From Elioraea thermophila (ex Habib et al. 2022) (GTDB lineage: Bacteria > Pseudomonadota > Alphaproteobacteria > Acetobacterales > Acetobacteraceae): DNA of 64,000 nucleotides. The stretch is taken from assembly GCF_003336755.1 (NCBI RefSeq), contig NZ_QMDI01000002.1, positions 62,001 to 126,000 of the forward strand, in the 5' to 3' direction. The number at the start of each line of letters is the position of its first letter. Position 1 is the stretch's first letter. Shown here piece by piece: positions 8,620 through 18,138 of the stretch. The notes under the pieces are model-generated. The model made no database searches and had not been told where the DNA came from. It saw only the letters and a program-made list of their open reading frames with translations. The translations under genes and the position numbers were made by a program.

Positions 8620-9848
8620 GGTTGCCGCTCCTCGACCACCCAGCCGATCACCCATCCGAAGGGGATCGGATTGCCGTTCGCGTCTCGGGTGACGGTGCGC
8701 GTCGTGCCCCATTCGTCGGGTGCGCGGGTCTTCTTCGCCGGCTCCTTCGCTTGTGGGAAGTGGCCGCGGCGGACGCCCTCCAGCGACTTGCTCTCGAAAT
8801 GGCCGAAGCGGCCGAGGCGGAGCAGGACGAACCCGCGGTTCCAGGCGTTGTTCTCGACCGGATGGCGTCCGTCGGGGCTGCGATGCCCGAGCAGCTTCCG
8901 CTGCAGAATGTTCTTCGTGTCGCCGCGGAAGAAGCGATCCATTTCGGTGGTGAACAGGCGCTGATGGAACATGCGGCAGGCTTGGACGAGACGCATGGCG
9001 TCGAAACGCGCCTCGCTGCGGCGGACACCGTGCGGCCCATGCAGGACAGCGCGGCGATCGATCGCGATCGGAACGTCGAAGACGGGTGCGGGTTCGCCGT
9101 CGGTCAGGGCGCGGGTGCGCTCGTAGTGCATCTGGATGCCGCCCCGCGATGACGTTGCGGGCGTGCCTCCAAGCTTCACCAGTTCAGTGCGATCGATCAC
9201 CGTCATGCTGTGGGGCAGCACGGCATCCGCCACGTGAAGGAACCGCAGCGGATCGGTTTCCGTCTTCCCGTGTTCCAGGCCGAAGGCCTCCTGCATGGCG
9301 CGCTCATGCGTCCAGCCATCGACGGGGTGATGCTCTCTTGGCAGAAAGGCCGAAGCGAGGGCGGTGCGGAACGCACCCTTGATCGAACTGCCGGGGATGA
9401 TGGGGCGGCCGCCTGAGCGGATGAACGGCTTCACCTGGCCCGACCGCGCCTCAGGGTCGGCGAAGGCCTTGCGGAGTTCGGCCGCCGACCGCGCCGAGAT
9501 CGGGATGCGTTCGATGATCGCGCCTTGGCCCGCCTCGCGCAGCGCCCGCGCCGCTTCGCCGAGCTTGCCGGCGTCGAGTGCCGCCCGGAAGGCGCTGTTC
9601 TGGGTGGCGCTCATCAGGCGGATCGCCTGCACCGGATCGAAACGGCAGAGCATCGAAATGGCCGGAGCGGCCGTCGTCGCGACCTCCTCGCCGAATTCGT
9701 CGTATCGCGTGTTCGCCGGCGTCGGCTCTTCCAGCAGGTATTCGTTGGGCCGCAGCTCGGTGCCGTCGCCGATGTGGATCGGCGTCAGCGGCACGAGGCG
9801 CAGGGTGATGCGGACGAGGGACCGCGGCTGCCCGGCATAGGCGTTCAT
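8616..9848 (-). CDS. csm5: Type III-A RAMP protein Csm5
   Basis: This is a 410-aa RAMP-superfamily subunit that caps the crRNA 3' end of the Csm complex. Near the N-terminus LTPIHIGDGTELRPNEYLL is the RAMP strand and Gly-rich opening. IPGSSIKGAFRTAL in the first half is the second conserved RAMP motif, also present in Csm3. The C-terminus holds GRFGHFESKSLEGVR, a G-rich loop. The ATG at 9848 overlaps the csm4 stop by 4 nt (ATGA), and the stop overlaps the next gene in the same way, so the genes are translationally coupled. Confidence 0.93.
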   Translation of the reverse strand: MNAYAGQPRSLVRITLRLVPLTPIHIGDGTELRPNEYLLEEPTPANTRYDEFGEEVATTAAPAISMLCRFDPVQAIRLMSATQNSAFRAALDAGKLGEAARALREAGQGAIIERIPISARSAAELRKAFADPEARSGQVKPFIRSGGRPIIPGSSIKGAFRTALASAFLPREHHPVDGWTHERAMQEAFGLEHGKTETDPLRFLHVADAVLPHSMTVIDRTELVKLGGTPATSSRGGIQMHYERTRALTDGEPAPVFDVPIAIDRRAVLHGPHGVRRSEARFDAMRLVQACRMFHQRLFTTEMDRFFRGDTKNILQRKLLGHRSPDGRHPVENNAWNRGFVLLRLGRFGHFESKSLEGVRRGHFPQAKEPAKKTRAPDEWGTTRTVTRDANGNPIPFGWVIGWVVEERQP

Positions 9849-10801
9849 GCCGCCTCCGTGTACGGGATGGCGAGGTGGAAAGCGTTGTGGCCGATCGGGT
9901 CGGTCGGATCGTCGTCCTGGTGAAGGCCGGTCAGCCACGCGCCGAAGGGGCCTGCACCATCGGGGAGGAAGGTCGCGCCGGCTTCGGCGAGCACGACGGG
10001 AAGCTTCCACGGTCGCCTGCCTGCAGCCATCATCGGCCGACCGACCTTGCCGAACAGCACGAAGCGCTGCCAGCGCGCCTCGCGCATGTTCTGGCTGATG
10101 ACGCCCTGCGAGAGTGAAAGCATGCGCAGGGTTCCTGCGCCTGTCGGTGCGTCCGCAAGCCAGCCGGCCGGCTCGCTGCCCTCCACGCGGAAGCGGCCGC
10201 GGCCGAGCGAGGCGTCGCGTCCGAAGCCCCAAGCGCCGATGTCGGCAAGCAGCGCTTCGACCTCGCGCGCCGGCAGGGTGGTTTGCACGTAGAGGTCTGC
10301 CGCGATCGGCCCGGCATGGTCGCCCCTCTGCGTGGGCCAAAGTTCGTCGGCGAACCAGAGGCCGCCGCCGCCCGCCTCGGGCGTCTTGCCGCTGCGGCGG
10401 TCGATGCGGTTGTGCGGCGACCGGGCGGACGCGAACAGGGGCGGATCGCCTTTCGCGCTGCGCAATGCCTGCGCCAGCGCCTCCGCCGAGACGGCCGAGC
10501 GCAGCGTGCGCCACGCCTCGAGCGAAACGTATCGCCTTCGTTTCAAGGCCTTGGCATCGGATGCTGCGGCGCTCTCGGTTGGGGCGAGGGCGAGCAGAGG
10601 CTTCGGCAGGTGATCGGCAGGCAGCAGGTCCGAAATCAGGAACGGCTCGTGCGGCAACCGCCGCAGCCAAGCGCGCAGCGCCTCCGCCCCGTCGCGCCAG
10701 CGCTTCGCCCAGCAGAGATGCCCGAACAGCGTGCCCGAGCCGGGCGGTGTGCCGAAGGGCGAGCTCGCGTCGAGCGTCAGCCGATGGCGGCGGATCTCCA
10801 T
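9845..10801 (-). CDS. csm4: Type III-A RAMP protein Csm4
   Basis: This is a 318-aa RAMP protein that holds the crRNA 5' handle and contacts Cas10. Features are the N-terminal SSPFGTPPGSGTLFGHLCW segment, typical of Csm4/Cmr3-type proteins, and the Gly-rich GFGRDASLGRGRFRVE loop in the C-terminal half. The ATG at 10801 shares one base with the csm3 stop (TGATG), and its own stop overlaps csm5. Confidence 0.93.
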   Translation of the reverse strand: MEIRRHRLTLDASSPFGTPPGSGTLFGHLCWAKRWRDGAEALRAWLRRLPHEPFLISDLLPADHLPKPLLALAPTESAAASDAKALKRRRYVSLEAWRTLRSAVSAEALAQALRSAKGDPPLFASARSPHNRIDRRSGKTPEAGGGGLWFADELWPTQRGDHAGPIAADLYVQTTLPAREVEALLADIGAWGFGRDASLGRGRFRVEGSEPAGWLADAPTGAGTLRMLSLSQGVISQNMREARWQRFVLFGKVGRPMMAAGRRPWKLPVVLAEAGATFLPDGAGPFGAWLTGLHQDDDPTDPIGHNAFHLAIPYTEAA

Positions 10802-11586
10802 CAGGCCGGCACCCCGAGGATCTCCTCCGCTTGCACGATGGCGGCCGGGCAGGCGCGGTCGAAGCGGTGGCCGCGGAAGCGGTTGTCGAGCGTGATCGGC
10901 GTTTCCCGCCCCGGCACCTGCAGGTGGAGGTTGTCGAAGGCGATCCGTCCGTAGCCGCGCGAGCCCGAGCCGCCGAGGGCGTCCTGCTCGAGGAGGTCGA
11001 GGGCCTGCAGGGTCCAGTTCAGGCACTCGAGATCGCGCACGGCACCGTCGCCGAGGTCGTAGAGGCGGAAGGCCATTTCGAAATCGAAGCTGACGCCGGC
11101 GGGCACGCGCTCCGTCTGGCGAGGCCCGACCCGATCATGCGCCTTGCCGCTGATGCGGTCGATGAGCACCTCCGTCTTCTCCTCGAAGAACGTGTCGGGC
11201 GCTTCGCGGAAGCGCGCACGGTCCTCCTCCGAGAGGGGTGCGTCGCGCACCATCAGCCGCGTCGGGCCGCCCTGCCAGTCCTTCAGGGCGTTGCCGAAGA
11301 TCCGCAGCACCGGGTCGGCGGGATCGACCGGCTGGTCGTCGTTGAAGCCCCAGGCCTGGCCGTCCTCGCGCACTGTCCCGAAGGCCCACTCGAGCAGGAA
11401 GCGGAGCTTGCCCTTGATGGAGGAGCCCGGGATGTAGGGTTCGCCCGTGTGCGGGTGCTTGATCACCGGGTTGTCGATGCCGCCGATCTCGACCGAATCC
11501 TTGCCCGCACCGATGTGCAGGCCGGAGAGGAGGCGGATCTTGCCCATGATCGCGATCGAGCGGACGAGGTGCAGCGTCTGCGCCAT
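10801..11586 (-). CDS. csm3: Type III-A backbone RNase Csm3
   Basis: This is a 261-aa Cas7-like subunit that forms the helical backbone and cuts target RNA at 6-nt intervals. The catalytic Asp of the family is present as Asp38 in EIGGIDNPVIK, followed by the RAMP motif IPGSSIKGKLRFLLE. The C-terminal Gly-rich loop is LGGSGSRGYGRI. ATG 11586 is chosen because it forms TGATG with the csm2 stop; an in-frame GTG one codon upstream is the alternative. Confidence 0.95.
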   Translation of the reverse strand: MAQTLHLVRSIAIMGKIRLLSGLHIGAGKDSVEIGGIDNPVIKHPHTGEPYIPGSSIKGKLRFLLEWAFGTVREDGQAWGFNDDQPVDPADPVLRIFGNALKDWQGGPTRLMVRDAPLSEEDRARFREAPDTFFEEKTEVLIDRISGKAHDRVGPRQTERVPAGVSFDFEMAFRLYDLGDGAVRDLECLNWTLQALDLLEQDALGGSGSRGYGRIAFDNLHLQVPGRETPITLDNRFRGHRFDRACPAAIVQAEEILGVPA

Positions 11587-12113
11587 CACACGAGCTCCTT
11601 GACCGGAAGGCCCGCCTTCAAGGCCTTGTGGAAACCGATCACCGCCTCGAAGTGGCGGAAGAAGCCCTCGCCGAACGCGCGCACGGGGTCCGCCTCCCGG
11701 GCGATGGCCTTGACGTGGCGCGCGATGAACTCCGCGAGCGGTTTGTTCTTCTGATCACGCGCCGCCGAGTAGATCGCGCGCATCTGGATCAGGGCGAGCA
11801 TCGCCAAGAGCTCCTCGGCCGCCATCTCCTGCGAGCGCATCCTTCGTCGCAGCTGCTCGACGGCGCCGAAGTAGCGCCGGATCTGGGTCTGGTCGACACC
11901 CTCCAGCCGCTCCGCCGCGTCGACGGCCTCGTGACGGAACAGGCGTTCGCGAATGTGTCCATTGTCGAAATAGGACACCGTCACCTGCGCGCCGGGGGCG
12001 TGCGGGGACTGTTGCGGACGCGGTGCGTCGAACCGCTTCTGCTGCCCGCCACCGGGGTGTCCCGTCCGGTGCCCCGGCATCATCTGCGTCGGCCTGTTTC
12101 CCTGCCCGCTCAT
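11586..12113 (-). CDS. csm2: Type III-A small subunit Csm2
   Basis: This is a 175-aa helical Cas11-type small subunit. Residues 1-45 or so are Gly/Gln/Pro-rich and probably disordered. The rest is the helical bundle (for example QIRRYFGAVEQLRRRMRS, ending PVKELV). Its assignment rests on position between cas10 and csm3 and on the helical C-terminus; Csm2 proteins are poorly conserved. ATG 12113 has a good ribosome-binding site (GGAGGGG). An ATG at 12131 that overlaps the cas10 stop as ATGA is a reasonable alternative. Confidence 0.85.
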   Translation of the reverse strand: MSGQGNRPTQMMPGHRTGHPGGGQQKRFDAPRPQQSPHAPGAQVTVSYFDNGHIRERLFRHEAVDAAERLEGVDQTQIRRYFGAVEQLRRRMRSQEMAAEELLAMLALIQMRAIYSAARDQKNKPLAEFIARHVKAIAREADPVRAFGEGFFRHFEAVIGFHKALKAGLPVKELV

Positions 12114-12127
12114 TCGCCCCTCCAGGT

Positions 12128-14635
12128 TCATCGGTTGCGCCACAAGGCGATGGTCATCGCGATCTCCGCATCCGCCGTCTGCGGCTGCGCGGGCGCCGGC
12201 AGCGCGCGCAAGAGCAGCGCCTGCACGTCTTCGCGCGCCGCGCGCGGCACCCGCGAGAGCAACCGCGCCTCGTGGTAGCGCCACTTCGGGTTCCAGTCGG
12301 CCGCATCTGCGTCGCCACGCTCGGCCGCACGGCGCCGGGCGGCGAACCAGCGCATGCGATGAAGGATGGTCGGCGGCAGGTCCCCGCGGCGCACCGCATC
12401 GTTCAGCGCCTCGGCGAGATCCAGAGTCGCCGTCAGCTCTGGCCAAGTGAGGACACGCCCGAAAACGCCGATCCGATCCTTCTGCGGTTCCTCGGGCGGC
12501 GAGCTCTTCGCCTCCTGCAGCGTCTCCTCCGCTTCCTCGACAGCCAGCGCGAGCGGGTGTTTCGGGTGGACGAACGCAACCCCGGCCGAGAGCGTGAGGT
12601 TGGGGTTGCCGCCGGCGAAGGCGGCGAAATCCTTCCGCAGGGCGAGAGCGAGCGGCAGCGCCTGCCGCCACGGCGAGACGAGCAGGAGATCGTCGCCGCC
12701 GGCATACACCGTGTAGGTCGACGGGAAATCGCGCCGCAGCAGCCACGACAGGCGCTCAGCGAAGTAGCCGTCGAGCAGGCGCGACAGCTGGGCGATGCGC
12801 GCAGGCGAACGGTCCCCACCCAGCCCTTCGGCGAAGATGCGACCGAGGAAATCGACATCCGCCTTGACGATGGCGAGGAGATCGCGGCCCACGATCCGTG
12901 TCCTTCCGTCCCCCGTGGAAACTTCCTCGAGGGCATGGGCCGCGATCTCGGCGAAGGTCAGCAACTCGCCGACGTCGCTGCGATCCTCCGGCGCGATCCC
13001 CGCGTGTTGGTAACGAGGATCCTGAGGATCGGTCTGCAGGGGCACGTAGGCAGGAGCGCGGAAGACGGCGCTGCCGACGTCCTGGCGTGAGAAGGTGACG
13101 CTCATCTCGGCATCCGCCCCGCGTTCCGACCAGGGCGCGAACGACAGGCCGCCCGGGAGGATGTCCAGGGCATCGGCCGGGGCGGTCGATGCGCCGATCA
13201 GGGCGAAGCCGTCGGCATGCGGCAGGCGCTGGCCCAGGCGATGGGCGGCGTCGCAGACCCGGCAGCGCCAGACCTCCTCGTGCGCGTCGCGCAGCGTGGC
13301 CGGCCGCACGCCGCAGCTCGCGCACGCGCCGTGGGCGGGATCGAACGGGGCCGGGATCACGCCTGTGCCGACGAGACCGCCCCCCTCGCGCCAGCCCGCA
13401 AGCGGATGAAGCTTCGCTTCCTCGAGCGCGGCGGCGAGTCGCGCGCGCTCCTCCCGGTAGCCTTCCGCCACTTCGCCGTGCGATCCGCGCCGCAGGAACT
13501 GGGCTGCGGGGAAGGGGGGGCCGGCGGCCAGGACCAGGGCGAGGTCGCCTTGCCACGTTTCGACCATCCACCGGTCGAGGGCCTCGCGCGCGCCCTGAAG
13601 CTTCGCCTCGAGGTCCGGAAGGTCCGGCAGCAGGAACTCGGCCTTGCCGCCGGCATTGAGCAGCACACAGGAGAAGGGAAGCCCCAGTTCGTCCAGCACC
13701 AGGTCGAGCGCCGCCTCGACCGTCTGCGCCATCAGGAAGGAGCGTGCGCGCAGGATGCGACTCGCGCCCTTCTGCCCGGCGAGCCGGAACAGCGCCTTCT
13801 GGATGCCGGAGAGATCGACCACCGCCAGCCGGAATTTCGGCAGGGTGCGGTCCTTCACCGTCGCCACCTCGTGCGCGCCGTGTGCAGCGTGCCAGGCCGC
13901 CAGCGCCGCCGCGATCGCCGCCACCGCCCGCGCATGGTCATGCAGCGACACGTCGGGTTGATCGACCGTCGAGGAGGGAACCGCCCACAGCACGCGCTCG
14001 GAGAGGGCGAGCAGTGCACGCTCGAACCGTTTCGCCGACAGGCCGTGGCGGCCGAACGCCAGCAGGCCGGCCTGCCAGGCTGACCAGAGCAGACCGAGGC
14101 GTCGGGGCTGGTCCTGCGGCGTGTCGGAGCGCGGCAACAGGGCATCGGGTGACGCTTCCTCCGCCGGGTGCCACAGCGGCCCCGTCACATCGCCGCGACC
14201 GATGCGGACGGTCGGAACGAGCGCACGCAGTTCGCACTCGCGCAGCCGCAGACCGCGCGCCTCCTCGATCTCGTCCTTCTCCTTCCGTTCAAGCCCGGAG
14301 GCCAGTCGATCCGCTTCCGCCACGATCCAGTCCGCGGCGACGTCGTCGCGCGGATGGTGGTGACGCACGGCGACGGCCGACAGCCGCGGCCCGTCGATCT
14401 CCTGCGGCCAGCGCAGGCCGTCGCGTTCCGCAAGCCGGATGGCGAAATCGCTCCACAGGGCATGGCGGTGGGTGTAACGCCCCTCTCCCGACCGCGGCAG
14501 GATAGCGGTTTCAGTGCCCGCGAGATCCGTGCCGTAGAGATCGCGAAGCGGCGCCTCGTCGAGATGCGCGCGCTGGGCGAGCTTGCCGATGTCGTGCAGC
14601 AGGCCGGCGAGGGCGGCTTCGTGCGGCGAGATCAT
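12128..14635 (-). CDS. cas10: Cas10/Csm1, HD nuclease and cyclase subunit
   Basis: This is an 835-aa signature protein of type III systems. The N-terminal HD domain shows LLHDIGKLAQRA (His14-Asp15), for target-activated single-strand DNA cleavage. A zinc-finger-like pair CASC/CRVC lies in the middle. The second Palm domain carries GGDD at 646-649 in VYAGGDDLLLVSP, the active site for making cyclic oligoadenylates from ATP. Both sites look intact, so interference and signalling should both work. The ATG at 14635 overlaps the cas6 stop (ATGA). Confidence 0.97.
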   Translation of the reverse strand: MISPHEAALAGLLHDIGKLAQRAHLDEAPLRDLYGTDLAGTETAILPRSGEGRYTHRHALWSDFAIRLAERDGLRWPQEIDGPRLSAVAVRHHHPRDDVAADWIVAEADRLASGLERKEKDEIEEARGLRLRECELRALVPTVRIGRGDVTGPLWHPAEEASPDALLPRSDTPQDQPRRLGLLWSAWQAGLLAFGRHGLSAKRFERALLALSERVLWAVPSSTVDQPDVSLHDHARAVAAIAAALAAWHAAHGAHEVATVKDRTLPKFRLAVVDLSGIQKALFRLAGQKGASRILRARSFLMAQTVEAALDLVLDELGLPFSCVLLNAGGKAEFLLPDLPDLEAKLQGAREALDRWMVETWQGDLALVLAAGPPFPAAQFLRRGSHGEVAEGYREERARLAAALEEAKLHPLAGWREGGGLVGTGVIPAPFDPAHGACASCGVRPATLRDAHEEVWRCRVCDAAHRLGQRLPHADGFALIGASTAPADALDILPGGLSFAPWSERGADAEMSVTFSRQDVGSAVFRAPAYVPLQTDPQDPRYQHAGIAPEDRSDVGELLTFAEIAAHALEEVSTGDGRTRIVGRDLLAIVKADVDFLGRIFAEGLGGDRSPARIAQLSRLLDGYFAERLSWLLRRDFPSTYTVYAGGDDLLLVSPWRQALPLALALRKDFAAFAGGNPNLTLSAGVAFVHPKHPLALAVEEAEETLQEAKSSPPEEPQKDRIGVFGRVLTWPELTATLDLAEALNDAVRRGDLPPTILHRMRWFAARRRAAERGDADAADWNPKWRYHEARLLSRVPRAAREDVQALLLRALPAPAQPQTADAEIAMTIALWRNR

Positions 14636-15627
14636 GGATCCTGGCGCAAGACCGTCGGATGCGGTGGGGCGGTCGCTGCGGCCGCCACGCTCGCGGGGTG
14701 AAGGGCGATGCGACCGAACCCCATGCAGGCGCCCTTGCCGAGATGCGTAATCGCCGCGACCTCGAGGATGGAGGCGACGGCCGCGGCCGAGGTCAGGTCG
14801 AGTTCCGCCCGGCCGACGACTCCGCCGAACGCCATCAGCATGTCCTGGCGGCTGGAATACCGCCTCGTCTCGCACCACCGCAGATGAGCGCGGTCGAAGG
14901 CGAGTCGCATCGCCTGCGTCCGCGCCGCGACGGCGAGCTCCTGCGGCAAGGGAAGGCCGAGCGCCCTGGCGCGGCGCAGGGCCGCATGGACCAGCATGGC
15001 AGGGGTCAGCCGTTCCGGAACGACGAGGTCGCCCTTCAGCCGCAGGCGCAGCGGCGTCTCGAAGGTGACCGCGACGGGACCTGCCCAAAGCGGCGCAGCC
15101 CGCGCGGAGAGGTCGAGAACGACCGTCTCCTCCTCCAGGCGGACGTTCCCGATCAGACCTCGATAGCGGTCCGGTCCTTCCGCGACCGCCTGCTCGAAGG
15201 CTCTCCCGAGATAGCCGAGGGCAGGAAGCAGGGGTGGAAACACGGAGAGGGTGACCCGAAGGCGGGCCGTCGCCCGGTCTTCTCTCGGCTCGACGACCAC
15301 CTGGGGATGGATGATGAAGGGCCGTGCGGCCCCCGCCGTCTCCTCGGTCGGACCGAAGAGTCGCGGATAGAGGCACACGCGCTCCAACGGACAGCCGGCG
15401 CAGGGGCGGTGCCGCAGGACGCACACCAGCCGTTTGAAGACTTGCGCGAATTTCCCCCGCCAGGCCGACCCTTGATACCGTTGCGAAGCAAGTCCACCGG
15501 ACAGGGTGGCGGTCGCGATGAACCGGCGAACGGGCACCTCCACCACGGCCGGACGGCTGGCCGTCCCGAAGGTGACACGGCACGAACTGTCATTCGCGCC
15601 GGAACGAGCGGGAGAGGTCATTGTCAT
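14632..15627 (-). CDS. cas6: Pre-crRNA processing endoribonuclease Cas6
   Basis: This is a 331-aa RAMP protein of the Cas6 kind associated with type III systems. A cysteine cluster, CAGCPLERVCLYPRLF, lies in the first third; this is common in this branch. The C-terminal Gly-rich loop is HLGKGACMGFGRIAL. It should cleave the array transcript within each repeat to leave the 8-nt crRNA handle. It is the first gene of the operon. ATG 15627 is used; an ATG two codons in (15621) is equally possible. Confidence 0.92.
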   Translation of the reverse strand: MTMTSPARSGANDSSCRVTFGTASRPAVVEVPVRRFIATATLSGGLASQRYQGSAWRGKFAQVFKRLVCVLRHRPCAGCPLERVCLYPRLFGPTEETAGAARPFIIHPQVVVEPREDRATARLRVTLSVFPPLLPALGYLGRAFEQAVAEGPDRYRGLIGNVRLEEETVVLDLSARAAPLWAGPVAVTFETPLRLRLKGDLVVPERLTPAMLVHAALRRARALGLPLPQELAVAARTQAMRLAFDRAHLRWCETRRYSSRQDMLMAFGGVVGRAELDLTSAAAVASILEVAAITHLGKGACMGFGRIALHPASVAAAATAPPHPTVLRQDP

Positions 15628-16311
15628 GACATCAAAACGTTCCTCGACTCGGCACCGTGGCGGGCGCGCCGCGACCAGCCGGTGAACCGCACGGGGCTCG
15701 CTCCCGGCAGATCGAGGGCGGCCATCGCCTGGCGAGACGATCCGCCTCCTTCGCGAGAGGGCGGAGGCGGGGTGCGCCCAACCGTTCCTCGCCCCCCGGT
15801 GCGTGATCCTGATGGATCCCTCGTGAACCTTGCGACACTCGATCGGGAAAAGGCGATCATCATCCGTCCTTCCAGGACACTGTCATCGGGCATGCAATCG
15901 GGTCAACCTCGCCGTCGTCGAGTGCGTCAGTTCCTGTCGCTCTTGGTGGAAGCAGGAGAACGCCATGGCGTCCGCGCCTTCCGGAGAAGGAACGTTGTGG
16001 CCGCGCAATGTCGATGATCCCCTACCCCGCCTCCTCCGGCGGCGTGCCATGTCGCAGCGCGTCGCCGGGTTCGATCGGTGACAGGCGCATCCGCCGCACG
16101 ATCCGGGCAATGACGGAGGATCCCCCGGCGCTTGCCGACCGAGCAAGGACTGCCAGCCGCCCATCGCGATGACGACGCCGGAACGAGACGAGCACGCGAA
16201 CGCGCCCCCTCGATACGGCCTGTCGCGAACGCCGACCGAACGGTGTGGTGGATCCGTTCACGTCCCCTGGGCCAGACTGACCGCCCATCCTAAGGGGAGA
16301 GGCCCTCCGCC
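15628..16311. other. 684-nt non-coding stretch upstream of cas6
   Basis: This is the divergent gap between cas6 (minus) and the OmpA-like gene (plus), and the only gene-free stretch over 300 nt. Short open frames here are Arg/Gly/Ser-rich and look like GC-bias artefacts. An inverted repeat of 8 bp, CCGCCTCC/GGAGGCGG, lies at 15742-15770. A TTGACC on the minus strand (15901-15906) has no good -10. The cas operon promoter must lie here, but I could not place it. Confidence 0.5.
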
Positions 16312-17322
16312 ATGCGCCGCCTGACCATCACCACCCTTGCCCTCGCCCTCCTTGCCGCCCCCGTCGCGGTCGAGGCCCAGCAACGGCAGCAGCCCGCAGC
16401 CCAGCGCGCACCGGCGCAGGCCGCGCAGGGCCAAGACCACCCTCTGGTCGGCCGCTACGAGGGGTCCCAGCAGCGCTTCCGCCAGGTGCGCGACTACGAG
16501 GAGACCCGCTTCCCCACCGCCGCGGTGCGCAACCGCCAGGGCGGCCAGCCGAGGCTCGATGCCGGCAACTCGGTGGCGGTGGCCGGCAAGCTCACGCGCC
16601 TCGTCTACACGGGCCCGGCCGACCGTTCGCCGCTGGAGGTGGTGCGCAACCTGCAAGAGAGGCTTGAGCGGCTCGGCTTCGGCGTCGTGTTCACCTGCCG
16701 CATGGCCGAGTGCGGCGGTTCGGGGTCGGATCTCTGGTTCGCCGTGGTCAACGAACCGCCGATCAAGCAGACGATCATGCCCTCGAACTGGGAGGGCGGC
16801 GTCTATGCCCTGCTGCGCTGGGAGAGGGCGGAGGGCGACGTCTGGGTCTCGCTCTATGGCGTGCCGAACGCGCCCGGCGGGGGGCCCGCCACGCTCGTCG
16901 ACGTGCTCGAGACGAAGGGGATGGAACGCGACAAGGTGGTCGTCGTCTCGGCCGACGAGATGGCCCGCGCGATCGCGGCCTCGGGCAAGGTCGCGCTCTA
17001 CGGCATCCTGTTCGACACCGACCGCGCCGACCCTCGCCCCGATTCGCGGCCCGCGATCGAAGAGATCGCGAAGTATCTCCGGGCCAATCCGCAGGTGGCC
17101 GTGATCGTGGTCGGGCACACCGACAGCCAGGGCGGCTTCGACTACAATGTCGATCTCTCGCGCCGGCGCGCCGCCGCGGTGGTGGCGATTCTCACGCGCG
17201 AGTTCGGCATCCCCGCGGCCCGGCTCACTGCCTTCGGTGCCGGCATGGCCGCACCGGTGGCGTCCAACGACACGGCCGAGGGCAAGGCGCAGAACCGGCG
17301 GGTGGAGATCGTGAAGCGATGA
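16312..17322 (+). CDS. OmpA-family outer-membrane protein with DUF4892-like domain
   Basis: This is a 336-aa exported protein. A signal peptide is clear (MRRLTITTLALALLAAPVAV, cleavage near VEA-QQ), followed by a Gln/Ala-rich linker. The middle (about 40-215) resembles DUF4892, with DYEETRFP, SPLEVVRNLQERL and FTCRMAECGG. The C-terminal OmpA peptidoglycan-binding domain has VIVVGHTDSQGG, NVDLSRRRAAAV and the closing NRRVEIVKR. It likely anchors the outer membrane to peptidoglycan. A ribosome-binding site (AAGGGGAG) precedes the ATG. The SDR gene follows after 18 nt. Confidence 0.88.
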   Translation: MRRLTITTLALALLAAPVAVEAQQRQQPAAQRAPAQAAQGQDHPLVGRYEGSQQRFRQVRDYEETRFPTAAVRNRQGGQPRLDAGNSVAVAGKLTRLVYTGPADRSPLEVVRNLQERLERLGFGVVFTCRMAECGGSGSDLWFAVVNEPPIKQTIMPSNWEGGVYALLRWERAEGDVWVSLYGVPNAPGGGPATLVDVLETKGMERDKVVVVSADEMARAIAASGKVALYGILFDTDRADPRPDSRPAIEEIAKYLRANPQVAVIVVGHTDSQGGFDYNVDLSRRRAAAVVAILTREFGIPAARLTAFGAGMAAPVASNDTAEGKAQNRRVEIVKR

Positions 17323-17340
17323 GGCGACGGAGGGGCGAGC

Positions 17341-18138
17341 ATGGCTGAGGGCGAGGGGCGCCAGCCTCGACCGGCCCGGCCCGAGGACGGTCTTGCCTGG
17401 ATCACCGGCGCCTCGTCGGGGATCGGCCGGCAGCTCGCCCTCGAGCTCGTTCGCCGCGGCTGGACGGTGGCGGTGACCGCACGCCGGGCGGAGGAGCTGG
17501 CGCGGCTTGCCGCCGAAGCGCCCGCGGGCCGCATCCTGCCCGCCCCGGCCGACGTGACCGAGCCGGAGGCGGTGGCGCAGGCGGTGCGGGAGGTGGAGAC
17601 GCGGGGCGGACGACCGATCGCGCTCGCCGTCCTCAATGCCGGCACGTATCTGCCGGACAGTGCGGAAGGCTTCGACCTCGCTGCCTTCACCCTGCAGGTG
17701 AAGGTGAACGTGCTGGGCACGGCGAACGCGCTCGCCGCCGTGATGCCGGCGATGATCGCCCGCCGGGGCGGGCAGGTGGCGATCGTCTCCTCCGTCGCCG
17801 GCTATCGCGGCCTGCCGCGCGCCATCGCCTACGGGGCGACCAAGGCGGCGCTGATCGCGATGAGCGAAAGCCTGAAATTCGACCTCGACCGGACGGGGGT
17901 GATGATCAACCTGGTCAACCCCGGCTTCGTGAAGACGCCACTCACCGACAAGAACGACTTTCCGATGCCATTCCTGATACCGGTGGAGCGGGCGGCGGAG
18001 CGGATCGCGGACGGGCTCGCGCGCGGGCGGTTCGAGATCGCCTTCCCGTGGCGGTTCGTCGCGATCCTGAAGACGCTGCGCGTGCTGCCCTATGCGCTCT
18101 ATTTCCCGCTGGTGGGGCTGACGACCGGGCGTCGCTGA
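17341..18138 (+). CDS. Short-chain dehydrogenase/reductase
   Basis: This is a 265-aa classical SDR. It has the nucleotide-binding TGASSGIG near residue 22, NAG in the middle (VLNAGTYLP), the catalytic Ser in VSSVAGYRG and the YGATK Tyr-Lys pair. It oxidises or reduces an unknown substrate with NAD(P)H. The C-terminus is slightly hydrophobic (ILKTLRVLPYALYFPLVGL), so it may sit at the membrane. It is 18 nt downstream of the OmpA-like gene and probably in the same operon. Confidence 0.9.
   Translation: MAEGEGRQPRPARPEDGLAWITGASSGIGRQLALELVRRGWTVAVTARRAEELARLAAEAPAGRILPAPADVTEPEAVAQAVREVETRGGRPIALAVLNAGTYLPDSAEGFDLAAFTLQVKVNVLGTANALAAVMPAMIARRGGQVAIVSSVAGYRGLPRAIAYGATKAALIAMSESLKFDLDRTGVMINLVNPGFVKTPLTDKNDFPMPFLIPVERAAERIADGLARGRFEIAFPWRFVAILKTLRVLPYALYFPLVGLTTGRR

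Noticed and set aside
15624-16288. Short minus-strand frames upstream of cas6
   Set aside because: Low-complexity Arg/Ser/Gly translations, no ribosome-binding site worth noting, and no family resemblance.
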